Shown piece by piece: positions 24,948 to 33,683 of a stretch of 64,000 nucleotides of DNA. Numbering within the stretch: position 1 is the stretch's first letter; every line of letters begins with the position of its first letter. The position numbers and the translations under genes were made by a program. The notes under the pieces were generated by a model. The model was not told where the DNA came from. It ran no database searches and saw nothing but the letters and a program-made list of their open reading frames with translations. Source of the DNA: Deltaproteobacteria bacterium (GTDB lineage: Bacteria > Desulfobacterota > Desulfobulbia > Desulfobulbales > Desulfurivibrionaceae); NCBI GenBank assembly GCA_013349285.1, contig DUZU01000006.1, positions 1-64,000 on the forward strand. The letters are read 5' to 3'.

Positions 24948-27593
24948 TTAAAATGCGGCCAGACTTTTCGAGGCGATCTCATAGACATCACTGGAAAGCT
25001 GATCCTTGGCCAGAATACGCTCAAGCTGCAAGCGCATCATCTGCTGCCGTGCTTGATCATAACGTTGCCAACGGCTGAATCTCGCGGTGAGCCGGGAGGC
25101 AATCTGAGGATTGATCCCGTCAAGTAAGATGATCCGGTCGGCCAAAAACCGATAGCCGGCTCCGGTCGCATCATGAAAACAGATGGGATTACCGGCGGCA
25201 AAACTACCGATCAGAGCCCGCACCTTGTTGGGGTTTTTCATCTGAAAGGCCGGGTGCTCCAGCAACCTTACAACCGTGCCCAAGGTGGTGGGCTGCGGCG
25301 CGGTGGCCTGCACCGCAAACCACTTATCAAGGACCAGAGCGTCGCTTTGCCATTGCTCATAGAACCGGGCCACCACCTCATGCCGCTCCGGCCTGGCCGA
25401 ATGGGCAAGGCCGCTGAAGGCGGCAAGCTGATCCGTCATATTGTCGGTAGTATCAAACTGGGCCAGACAAAGTTTGGTTGCCGCATCATTCTCCATGGTC
25501 ATCAGGTAGGCCAAACAAAGATTTTTAATGGCCCGCTCCCCGGCGGAACCTGGATCGTAACGGTAGGGCTCTTTAAAATGATTGGCGTGATAAAGCGAGG
25601 TGAATTCATCCTCCAGGGAAGTAGCCAGGGATTGTCGAACAAAACGACGCACCGCATGGATGGCATCCACATCGACCACCGCCATCTGTTCCCCCAGGTA
25701 TTCCTCCGAGGGCAGGGTGATCATCTGGGCGAAAAAAGCCTTGTCGCTCACATTGCTCTCGACCAGCAGCCCCTTGAAAACCTCGACATAATCATCCCGC
25801 AGGCTTAATTCGCGCTGTTGCTGAAAATCAGCGATCAGCTCCAGACAGAGCCGCACCGAAAATCGCTGCGCCGCCTCCCACCGGTTAAAGAGATCATGGT
25901 CATTGGTCATCAACAGCAACAGCTCTTCATCACGGTATTGATAATCCAGCTTGACCGGCGCGGAAAAATTACGAAGCAAGGAGACCACCGGTTCCTCGGG
26001 CACATTGATAAAACGAAAAACTTCCTCTTCCCCATAAAGCTCCAGCAGGCCGGGCTGCTCAGGATTCTGGCCCTGACGCTGCAAAAGAATCTCGCCCCCG
26101 TCCGCGGCCAATAGCCCGATGGCCACCGGGATATGATAGTGGTCTTTTTCGGACTGGCCTGGCGAGGCGGCGGACTCCTGGCGAATGGTGAGAGTATAGA
26201 TCTGCCGGGCGGCGTCATATTCGCCGGCCACGAAGAGCTGCGGGGTGCCGGCCTGATTATACCAATTCTTAAAACGGGTCAGATCACGGCCCGACACCTC
26301 GGCCATGGCCCGGACAAAATCATCACAGGTAGCCGCCCGGCCGTCATGCCTGCCCAGATAGAGGGCCAGCCCTTTTTTAAATAGCTCCGCCCCGAGCAGG
26401 GTGTGGAGCATCCTGACCACCTCGGCCCCCTTCTCGTAGACGGTAACCGTATAGAAATTATTGATCTCGATATAGGATGCGGGCCGCACCGGATGGGCCA
26501 TGGGGCCGTTATCCTCTGGGAACTGCAGGTTTCTGAGCATCCTGACATCATGAATCCGCTTCACGGCCGGGGAGATCATGTCGGCGGTGAACAGCTGATC
26601 CCGGAAAACGGTGAGCCCCTCCTTGAGGCTCAACTGAAACCAGTCGCGACAGGTTACCCGATTGCCGGTCCAGTTATGAAAATATTCATGGGCGATCACC
26701 GCCTCGATGCCCTCATAATCGCTGTCCGTGGCCGTATCCGGCTTGGCCAGCACATACTTGGAGTTGAAGACATTAAGCCCCTTGTTCTCCATGGCGCCCA
26801 TATTGAAATCATCAACCGCAACGATCATGTATTGATCAAGATCATACTCAAGCTCAAAGGTCTCCTCGTCCCAGGCCATCGCCTTTTTAAGCGAGGCCAT
26901 GGCATGGTCGCACTTATCGCGATTATGGGGCTCCACATAAATCTCCAGGGCAATATTACGCCCGGAACCGGTGACAAAGTTATCCCCGATCTTCACCAAC
27001 CGGCCCGCCACCAGGGCGAACAGGTAGGAAGGCTTGGGGAAGGGATCGAGCCAGCTGGCGAAATGCCGACCCTGCGCAAGCTCACCGCTGTCAATCAGGT
27101 TGCCGTTGGCTAGCAGGACGGGATATTGCTCCCGGTCCGCCGTGATCCGCACCGTGTAGCGGGCCAACACATCAGGCCGGTCCTGGAAATAGGTGATCTT
27201 GCGAAAGCCCTCGGCCTCGCACTGGGTGCAGAAATTGCCGCTTGATTTATACAACCCCTCGAGCGCCGTATTTTTCTGGGGATAGATTTCGGTTTTTATT
27301 TCCAGGACAAACTCTTCCGGAACCGCGTGAAGGGTAAGCGTTGCTGCGTCCCGCACATAGTCGCCCTCAACAAGAATTTTGCCGTCAAGGCTGATTTCTT
27401 TCAGCAGGAGATCCTGACCGTAAAGCACCAACCCCTCGTTGACGGCGCCCCTCTCTTTATTACGACCACAAACCAGGCGGGAGGCGACCTCGACCCGATC
27501 TTCATAGAGATCAAAGTTCAACTCCACCTCGATGACCAGATAGGCGGGCGGCAGATAATCTTTTAAATAAATGGGGTCAGGGCTTGTCTTCAT
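24948..27593 (-). CDS. pepN: Aminopeptidase N (M1 family)
   Basis: 881 residues, the usual PepN size. The exopeptidase motif GAMENKGLN lies at about 265 and the zinc motif HEYFHNWTGNRV near 300, with the third ligand in LKEGLTVFRDQ. The N-terminal beta domain and the long helical C-terminal domain typical of the E. coli-type enzyme are present. There is no signal peptide, so it is cytoplasmic and removes N-terminal residues from peptides. It follows the transglycosylase gene by 27 bases on the minus strand. This is the second M1 peptidase of the window, but the other is exported and fused. Confidence 0.95.
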   Translation of the reverse strand: MKTSPDPIYLKDYLPPAYLVIEVELNFDLYEDRVEVASRLVCGRNKERGAVNEGLVLYGQDLLLKEISLDGKILVEGDYVRDAATLTLHAVPEEFVLEIKTEIYPQKNTALEGLYKSSGNFCTQCEAEGFRKITYFQDRPDVLARYTVRITADREQYPVLLANGNLIDSGELAQGRHFASWLDPFPKPSYLFALVAGRLVKIGDNFVTGSGRNIALEIYVEPHNRDKCDHAMASLKKAMAWDEETFELEYDLDQYMIVAVDDFNMGAMENKGLNVFNSKYVLAKPDTATDSDYEGIEAVIAHEYFHNWTGNRVTCRDWFQLSLKEGLTVFRDQLFTADMISPAVKRIHDVRMLRNLQFPEDNGPMAHPVRPASYIEINNFYTVTVYEKGAEVVRMLHTLLGAELFKKGLALYLGRHDGRAATCDDFVRAMAEVSGRDLTRFKNWYNQAGTPQLFVAGEYDAARQIYTLTIRQESAASPGQSEKDHYHIPVAIGLLAADGGEILLQRQGQNPEQPGLLELYGEEEVFRFINVPEEPVVSLLRNFSAPVKLDYQYRDEELLLLMTNDHDLFNRWEAAQRFSVRLCLELIADFQQQRELSLRDDYVEVFKGLLVESNVSDKAFFAQMITLPSEEYLGEQMAVVDVDAIHAVRRFVRQSLATSLEDEFTSLYHANHFKEPYRYDPGSAGERAIKNLCLAYLMTMENDAATKLCLAQFDTTDNMTDQLAAFSGLAHSARPERHEVVARFYEQWQSDALVLDKWFAVQATAPQPTTLGTVVRLLEHPAFQMKNPNKVRALIGSFAAGNPICFHDATGAGYRFLADRIILLDGINPQIASRLTARFSRWQRYDQARQQMMRLQLERILAKDQLSSDVYEIASKSLAAF

Positions 27594-27620
27594 GGATTAT
27601 TTCTCGAAAAAAAATGAAAA

Positions 27621-29786
27621 TCAGCTGATACTCTCAACCAGGGGCACAACCACTTGCTGCTCCGGCTTAAGAAGGTTGAAATCAAGATCGGCGTTATATT
27701 TTTTAATCAGCCAGAAAGGAACCTCGAACTCGCCCTGGCAGAGCGCCCAGATATTGTCGCCCCGTTTAACCTTGTAACGACGGACACCATCCACCCGGTA
27801 AGCACCGAAGAAATCCTCTTCCATCTCCTTGTGATACTCGTAGCGCTGCTCCTCAAAACGGTCCTTGTCCACCTTGCCTAAGGGAATTTCAAGCTGCTGG
27901 TCAATCATAATGGCCTGCCGGTATTTAAAACCGTTCAGCCGCCGCAGGTCCCGGGCCCTTACCCCGAGCCACTCGGCATAATGGCCCAAGGTTTCTTCCG
28001 CCTCAACCTGAATGAGCCCGTAACTTTTCCCCTGCCGGGTGACAACCCGCGCCACCTTGATCTTACCCATGACCACATCGGGGTTGGCCAGCATGACCGC
28101 CTTATCCGCCGCCGCATCTTGAGGTTGCCCGGAAGCCTTTTCGTCATGGGCGCTGTACATGGCAAACTGATCGTACTTAACCGCTGCCGTATTTGCCGCT
28201 CCGGCGGACGTTAAGATTTCCGCGGTTCGCGTCCGCGCCGTTTCCAGCCCCTGAGGCACATTAATCACCTCGGTCTCCGGTTCCTTAACCGCCGCGGCGG
28301 TCTCGACCTTAACCGGGGATGGCGCCGGCGGAGCAGGTTGCTCGGGCTTGACCTTTTTCAGCGGGGCGGGCAGGGACACCGGCGGGCCCAGACTGGCCAA
28401 ACGCTGGGGCAAAGACGCAACCTTTTGCTTTTTGGCCACAGCCGCCAACTGGACCACCTGCTCGTCCGGTTGCGGAATCCGCAGGTTCTGCCCCTCATAA
28501 ATCTTGGCCCGCGAATCAAGATTATTGGCCAACAGCATGTCCTGTAATTTAACCCCATGCCGCCTGGCGATTACCCCGACGGTATCGCCGCGCTGGACCA
28601 GGTAAAAGCTGCTGCGCTTTTGAGCTGTTTTGATAATATTGGCGGGAAGGTTGGCGGCCAGCCGTAACACCTGACTCTGTTCGGGCAGTCGCAGATGATA
28701 GCCCTTGGGGATATACTTCTGGCCGCTGTACACCGGCTCACGCAGGGCGGGGTTGAGCTCCCGGAAGGTGGCCATGTCCACCTTTAGATGCTTAACCAGT
28801 TCATCCACCCTTACATAACCGGGCATGATGATTTCACGACCATGGAGCGGCGACATAATGCGTAAGCTACCGAAATGTTTTTTGTAATCCTTGGCAACCT
28901 CCCGGGCCGCCAGAAATTCGGAATAAAAATTTCTTGAGGCAAAGCCAAAGCGTTGGCCGTCGTAATCGTTGAAAATCCTCTCATAATCACCATGGGCGTT
29001 TTTTGCCTTCTGCATGCCGGTGGCGCCGTGGTTATAAGCGGTAATCGCCAGGGGCCAGCTGCCCAGCTTCTCAAAATTGCCCTTGAGCAGACGGGCCGCG
29101 CCATGGGCGGCGCGAATGGGATCCCGCCGCTCATCAAGGGCATAATCAACCACCATAAACCGCTTGCCGGTTGATCTGGTGAATTGCCAGATCCCGGCCG
29201 CCCCGAACTTGCTGTATGCCTTATAGTTGAATGATGACTCCACATGGGGCAGGTAAGCAAGATCATCCGGCACCCTATGTTCTTTAAAAATCTCCTTTAT
29301 TTCCGAGAGATAGGCGCCGGAACGAATAATCCCGGCCTGAAAAAGATCCTTCTGCCCCAGCTGAAAACGGATATTATTCCGGGCCGCCCTGAACCTTTTG
29401 GCGGTTGTCCCCGGCCCGAACAATGCCGCAACCCGCTTCTCTTCCTCGGTTTTGGCCGGCCCCTTGGCCAGGTGCAGTAAAATCTGCTCATATTTCTCTT
29501 TGATTTTTTTAATCTTGTTCCGGTTGGCCTTGCTCGACCAGCTCCGATCGCCATCCCCGAAGGAAACCACCTCATAGACAATGGCAAGATCCTGGTTATC
29601 ATGGATCAAACCCTTCGAGGATGGATATTTGGCATAAATGTCGCGCCAGAATGCGACATTGGGCTCAATACTTTTATAGACCGGGAAAGGCTCCTGCCCC
29701 GCCTGCGAGAAAGAAGGCAGCCAAAACAAAAACACTCCCATCAGCACTGCGGCAACCCGAATCCGACTACCAATACGAAGCAACAT
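27621..29786 (-). CDS. mltD: Membrane-bound lytic transglycosylase D-type protein with LysM repeats
   Basis: About 721 residues from the ATG at 29786, which gives a normal signal peptide (LRIGSRIRVAAVLMGVFLFW, cleavage near SFSQAG). A GTG at 29816 is an alternative. The SLT domain contains the catalytic Glu in LPHVESSFNYKAYSKFGAAG and AYNHGATGM. After it come three LysM modules, the clearest being VQRGDTVGVIARRHGV and VKRGDNIWALCQG, plus a Pro/Ala-rich linker. It should cleave peptidoglycan from the periplasmic side. It lies just upstream of pepN on the minus strand. Confidence 0.88.
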   Translation of the reverse strand: MLLRIGSRIRVAAVLMGVFLFWLPSFSQAGQEPFPVYKSIEPNVAFWRDIYAKYPSSKGLIHDNQDLAIVYEVVSFGDGDRSWSSKANRNKIKKIKEKYEQILLHLAKGPAKTEEEKRVAALFGPGTTAKRFRAARNNIRFQLGQKDLFQAGIIRSGAYLSEIKEIFKEHRVPDDLAYLPHVESSFNYKAYSKFGAAGIWQFTRSTGKRFMVVDYALDERRDPIRAAHGAARLLKGNFEKLGSWPLAITAYNHGATGMQKAKNAHGDYERIFNDYDGQRFGFASRNFYSEFLAAREVAKDYKKHFGSLRIMSPLHGREIIMPGYVRVDELVKHLKVDMATFRELNPALREPVYSGQKYIPKGYHLRLPEQSQVLRLAANLPANIIKTAQKRSSFYLVQRGDTVGVIARRHGVKLQDMLLANNLDSRAKIYEGQNLRIPQPDEQVVQLAAVAKKQKVASLPQRLASLGPPVSLPAPLKKVKPEQPAPPAPSPVKVETAAAVKEPETEVINVPQGLETARTRTAEILTSAGAANTAAVKYDQFAMYSAHDEKASGQPQDAAADKAVMLANPDVVMGKIKVARVVTRQGKSYGLIQVEAEETLGHYAEWLGVRARDLRRLNGFKYRQAIMIDQQLEIPLGKVDKDRFEEQRYEYHKEMEEDFFGAYRVDGVRRYKVKRGDNIWALCQGEFEVPFWLIKKYNADLDFNLLKPEQQVVVPLVESIS

Positions 29787-29936
29787 TAACAAGCACCTAT
29801 CGAGTTCCTTTTTCACTCCGGACAATCCACAACCGAGAAATACCGGAGCATACATCCCTGGCAAAAAGGCAACCTAATAATTTTTATCCCACAGAACCGC
29901 GGATTATCCCGCCGATTCCAAAATTAATACCCAAAC

Positions 29937-29945
29937 ATTATAACA
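29937..29945 (-). promoter_or_regulatory. Extended -10 promoter element for mltD
   Basis: On the minus strand TGTTATAAT matches the extended -10 consensus TGnTATAAT perfectly. No good -35 box is needed or seen. It lies about 150 bases before the mltD start in an AT-rich gap. Confidence 0.5.
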
Positions 29946-30009
29946 TTATTTGCAATCCGGTTGATTAAAATAACAAGCTAAAGCCCGGCAGCATACCGGC
30001 GAGCGTAAC

Positions 30010-31488
30010 TTAGCCGGCAATACCTGAAATTTTATCATCAAGATATTCAAGAAAATATTTCGAATCCAGCGGTTGGCCGGTCACCTTTTCAAGCAACTCA
30101 GTCGGCGGATAAACACTGCCGTGGCGATAAAGCTGCTCGGTCAGCCACTGCCTGATCTTAAAAAAATCGCCGGTGCCAATCGTCTGCTCATAATCGGAAT
30201 CAACCTTTTTATATTGCGCCCAGATCTGGGCGGCGGCCAGGTTGCCGATGGTATAGGTCGGAAAATAACCGAAACTGCCGTGGGACCAATGAATATCCTG
30301 GAGCACGCCGACCTCGTCCGAGCCGACCTTCACCCCGAGGTATTCATCATACTTTTCATTCCAGGCAACCGGCAGATCGGCCACCGCCAACGCTCCTTCC
30401 AACAAGGCTTTTTCCAACTCGAAACGGATCAACACATGAAGATTATAGCAGACCTCATCACTGTCCACCCTGATCAGGCCGGGCTCGACCCGGTTGATCC
30501 CCTGAATGAAACTCTCAAAATCAACCCCGGCAAACTGCGCGGGGAAAAAAGTCTGCAACTCAGGAAAAAACCGCTCCCAAAAAGGTCGGCTGCGGCCAAT
30601 GATATTTTCCCACAGCCGGGATTGAGACTCGTGAATCCCCAAAGACACGCCGTCATCGAGATGACTGTGGGCCAACTCGTCGCTGATCCCCTGCTCGTAA
30701 AGGGCATGGCCTCCCTCATGGAGGGCGCCGAAAACAAAATCCAGACCATGGGGCGAATAGCGATTGGTGACCCGCCGGTCATGATGGCCCAAGGTGGTGG
30801 AAAAAGGATGAATGGAGCGGGCAAGGCTGCCCCGATCAAAATCAAAGCCCATCGCCGCAAGCAGTCGCGCGGCAAAACGCTCCTGATCGGCCCCGGCAAA
30901 GGGCTCGGCAAACCTCAACCCGGGAGTACGCCCCTGCCATTTATGCACCCGGGCGATAAGCGGCTCTTTCAGCCGGGCAAACATCTGCTCGGTGGCGGCG
31001 GTGGTCAGCCCCTCTTCATAAATATCCAGCAAGGCATCATAGGGATGATCGGCATAGCCGAAATAATCCGCCTGCCGGCGGCTCATTACCACCAGCTTTT
31101 CGAGCAGAGGCCTAAACAGAGCAAAATCGGAGCGTTGCCGGGCCTCGACCCAGCAGGCCTGGGCCTCAGAGGTAAGTTGGGCAAATTCGGTGACAAAAGC
31201 CTCGGGCAGCTTGGTATTACGGTTATAACTTCGCCGCAACACCCGGACCAGGGCCTGCTCTACGCCGGAGAGCTCCGGTTGCTCCCCGGCCCGGGCAAGC
31301 AACTCCCCGAGCTTAGGATCAGTTTCCTGCCGATGCAGCAAACCGCTCAAGGTGGCGAACTGCCCGGCCCGGCCCGCCGCGGCCCGACGAGGCATCCCCA
31401 CCTCCTGATCCCACTGCATCAGGGCCATGATATGATGAAGATCAACAAGTTGCGCCGATCTTGCTTTCAAGGCTGCCATGGTATCCAT
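30010..31488 (-). CDS. M32-family metallocarboxypeptidase
   Basis: 492 residues of the Taq/Pfu carboxypeptidase family. The zinc motif is HEGGHALYEQG, and ESQSRLWENI and the DxxR-type ALVRVLRRSYN segment also fit. It removes C-terminal residues from peptides in the cytoplasm. AGGTGG five bases before the ATG at 31488 decides that start over the GTG at 31497, which lies inside the ribosome site. The gene follows the receiver-GGDEF gene on the same strand but is separated from it by a terminator. Confidence 0.92.
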   Translation of the reverse strand: MDTMAALKARSAQLVDLHHIMALMQWDQEVGMPRRAAAGRAGQFATLSGLLHRQETDPKLGELLARAGEQPELSGVEQALVRVLRRSYNRNTKLPEAFVTEFAQLTSEAQACWVEARQRSDFALFRPLLEKLVVMSRRQADYFGYADHPYDALLDIYEEGLTTAATEQMFARLKEPLIARVHKWQGRTPGLRFAEPFAGADQERFAARLLAAMGFDFDRGSLARSIHPFSTTLGHHDRRVTNRYSPHGLDFVFGALHEGGHALYEQGISDELAHSHLDDGVSLGIHESQSRLWENIIGRSRPFWERFFPELQTFFPAQFAGVDFESFIQGINRVEPGLIRVDSDEVCYNLHVLIRFELEKALLEGALAVADLPVAWNEKYDEYLGVKVGSDEVGVLQDIHWSHGSFGYFPTYTIGNLAAAQIWAQYKKVDSDYEQTIGTGDFFKIRQWLTEQLYRHGSVYPPTELLEKVTGQPLDSKYFLEYLDDKISGIAG

Positions 31489-31546
31489 AATACCCACCTG
31501 CTTTGCTTAAAACATATTTTTCAAGTTGGAGAATGATTGCAAACGG

Positions 31547-31601
31547 AAAAAAACGACAGGCCCGACTCAAACATTCGCTCTTTAACACAAAGAGCCGGGC
31601 C
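31547..31601 (-). terminator. Terminator after the receiver-GGDEF gene
   Basis: Reading the minus strand, GGCCCGGCTC pairs with GAGTCGGGCC (one G-U), followed after four bases by a run of seven T. Inside it GCTCTTT/AAAGAGC can form a competing hairpin. It ends transcription from the gene that stops at 31677. Confidence 0.7.
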
Positions 31602-31676
31602 CTCATAAGGCTAAAACCGACACGAAAAAAGATCCGCCGCAACACGCCAGGCGGTGCGACCCTTTATCCTTATTGC

Positions 31677-32666
31677 TCAACTGCAATCAAGAGATACTCT
31701 GATCTGATTGGCCCCTTCGTTTTTGGCAAGATAGGCCGCCCCATCCGCCGCCGCAATCAAACCTTTCACATCATTGCCCTTGGCCGGTTGGGCCGTGGCC
31801 AACCCGATGCTGACGGTTAGAATTCCGTTTTTCTTCGAGCCCGCATGTTCAAGATGAGCGTCTTCAATCCTGTCCTGTATCTCCTGAGCCAGGGCCAAGA
31901 CATCATCACCCGGGGTATTGGGTAGAATAATCGCAAACTCATCGCCGCCGTAACGCACGATACTGTCGCCGGCCCGCTTGATGATGGCATTCAAAATCCC
32001 GGCAACCTTCTTCAGACAATTATCACCCGCTTCCCGGCCATACAATTCATTAAACGATGCAAAATCATCCAGGTCAATCATGACCAGAGAGATGGTGAGC
32101 CCTTCGCGCCTGGCCCGGTTCCACTCTTTTTCCAGGATTCGTGAAAAATACCGCCCGCTGCCGAGTTCGGTAAGGTTGTCGACCTGGGCCATCCCCATCA
32201 GCCGCTTGTTAATGGTATCGAGCTGATCGGTCAACTCCACCAACTCTTTTTCACGTCTTACCCGGCGGTCGATCTCCTCCTTCAGCTTCAGGGCGGAACG
32301 CACCCTGGCCAACAATTCCACCTCTTTTACCGGCTTGACGATATAGTCGATGGCGCCCGCGTTAAAGGCCTGCTCAAGGGCCTCGTCATCATCACGGACC
32401 GTGACCATGATCACCGGAATATGACTTAAATCCTTGACCGCCTTCAACCGGCGGCAGGTTTCGATGCCGTCCAGGCCGGGCATCATGACGTCAAGGAGCA
32501 CCAGATCAATCATTTTCTGCTCTTTGCTGTCGCGCATATCAGCCAACAGATCCAAAGCCTCCAAGCCGGAGCGGGCACAGTGAATATCATCATAGCCTTC
32601 CTGCTCAAGAATCTCCTCAAGGAGCATCAGATTGACCGGAGTATCATCTACTATTAAAATTGACAT
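31677..32666 (-). CDS. Response regulator with GGDEF output (diguanylate cyclase)
   Basis: 329 residues: a receiver domain with acidic DD at residues 7-8, the phospho-site in VLLDVMMPGLDG and the conserved Lys in IVKPVKE; a coiled-coil-like linker; and a GGDEF domain reading RYGGDEFAIIL. The RxxD inhibitory site (RAGD) is five residues before the GGDEF, so phosphorylation-driven, product-inhibited c-di-GMP synthesis is expected, as in PleD/WspR proteins. No kinase lies beside it; the hybrid kinase at 33684 is the nearest candidate but is on the opposite strand. Confidence 0.92.
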   Translation of the reverse strand: MSILIVDDTPVNLMLLEEILEQEGYDDIHCARSGLEALDLLADMRDSKEQKMIDLVLLDVMMPGLDGIETCRRLKAVKDLSHIPVIMVTVRDDDEALEQAFNAGAIDYIVKPVKEVELLARVRSALKLKEEIDRRVRREKELVELTDQLDTINKRLMGMAQVDNLTELGSGRYFSRILEKEWNRARREGLTISLVMIDLDDFASFNELYGREAGDNCLKKVAGILNAIIKRAGDSIVRYGGDEFAIILPNTPGDDVLALAQEIQDRIEDAHLEHAGSKKNGILTVSIGLATAQPAKGNDVKGLIAAADGAAYLAKNEGANQIRVSLDCS

Positions 32667-32792
32667 ATTTCCCTCAAAAACATATTTATCTTTCCTTTGC
32701 CGTCACCCCGAACCCTTGCTCCGTAACCGCGAACCAACTAAGCCCGAAGGATCGGACACCCCCAGTGAAAGAAGTCCACCCACAATTTTATC

Positions 32793-32821
32793 TTACAAAA
32801 TTAAAATCAGTATTGTATACA
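32793..32821 (+). promoter_or_regulatory. Candidate promoter of the Nudix gene
   Basis: TTACAA (32793-32798), a 17-base spacer and TATACA (32816-32821) lie 35 bases before the GTG start at 32856. Confidence 0.35.
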
Positions 32822-32855
32822 TTTTAAAACATCAATCCAGCAAAAAGGAAAATCG

Positions 32856-33341
32856 GTGTATACCCCCATTATCGGCAGCCTGGCATATGTTGTGTCCCCG
32901 GACGGCAAGCAAACCCTTCTTGTCCATCGTAATGCCCGAAGCCACGATACCCATCTCAACAAATACAACGGTCTCGGCGGCAAAATGCGGGCCGATGAAG
33001 ATGTAGTTACCTGCATCAAAAGGGAAATCCGGGAAGAAGCCGGAATAGAATGCGACTCAATTATGTTGCGGGGCACCATCAATTGGACCGGATTCGGACC
33101 CCAAGGAGAAAACTGGCTCGGCTTTATTTTCCGCATCGATCGTTTCAGCGGAACCCCTTACCAGGCGAATAATGAAGGAACCCTCGCCTGGCACCCCATC
33201 GACCGCCTCCACGAGCTCCCCATGTGGGAAGGCGACCGATTCTTTCTGCCCCTGGTCTTCGACCATGACCAGCGGATCTTCCACGGTCACATGCCATATA
33301 GTGACGGCAAGCCCATCAGCTGGACCTATACCAGAATCTAG
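32856..33341 (+). CDS. Nudix hydrolase, MutT-like
   Basis: 161 residues with a complete Nudix box, GGKMRADEDVVTCIKREIRE followed by EAGI (Gx5Ex7REUxEExGU pattern), near residues 46-68. The opening IGSLAYVVSPDGKQTLLVHR and the later WEGDRFFLPLVFDHDQRIFHG match the 8-oxo-dGTP diphosphatase type found in bacteria with human-MTH1-like enzymes. It probably cleans the nucleotide pool of oxidised dGTP. The GTG start is supported by AAGGAA seven bases upstream. Confidence 0.88.
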   Translation: MYTPIIGSLAYVVSPDGKQTLLVHRNARSHDTHLNKYNGLGGKMRADEDVVTCIKREIREEAGIECDSIMLRGTINWTGFGPQGENWLGFIFRIDRFSGTPYQANNEGTLAWHPIDRLHELPMWEGDRFFLPLVFDHDQRIFHGHMPYSDGKPISWTYTRI

Positions 33342-33547
33342 CTCAACCTAAAAAACCATCCGCCGATTTTCCCCATTAACCGACAAGCCTGGTTCATGCA
33401 TAACTCGCCTATCACCTACCGGCCGACTTTATTACCAGAAAAACCCAAAACCGGCAATAACAGCCAAACCACATTATTCCGCCAAGTTACCCAACTACCC
33501 AACCAACTCTCGTCACAAAAAAAATGCCCACGGCAACCGAGAACCAC

Positions 33548-33563
33548 TACATAGGCCTATGTA
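33548..33563. promoter_or_regulatory. 16-base perfect palindrome, probable operator
   Basis: TACATAGGCCTATGTA is a perfect palindrome placed seven bases before a -35-like box. The position suits a repressor or activator site for the hybrid kinase gene at 33684. Confidence 0.45.
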
Positions 33564-33569
33564 TTAGGG

Positions 33570-33598
33570 TGGACAACGATTTTATTATTGTATAGTAT
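33570..33598 (+). promoter_or_regulatory. Candidate promoter of the hybrid kinase gene
   Basis: TGGACA (33570-33575) with TAGTAT at 17 bases or TATAGT at 15 bases. The -35 matches five of six consensus bases. Confidence 0.4.
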
Positions 33599-33683
33599 GT
33601 GATTAAATATTTTTTTGGGGGGGAGGATTGCACATAGGGAAAAAAAACAATTCGTCATAGCGCTTACACACTTGTGAGACCAC

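Larger units (their letters stand above)
33342..33683. other. Intergenic gap before the hybrid kinase
   Basis: No credible gene in 342 bases. It contains the palindrome at 33548-33563 and the promoter-like boxes just after it, plus a T/G-homopolymer stretch at about 33605-33625. Confidence 0.5.
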
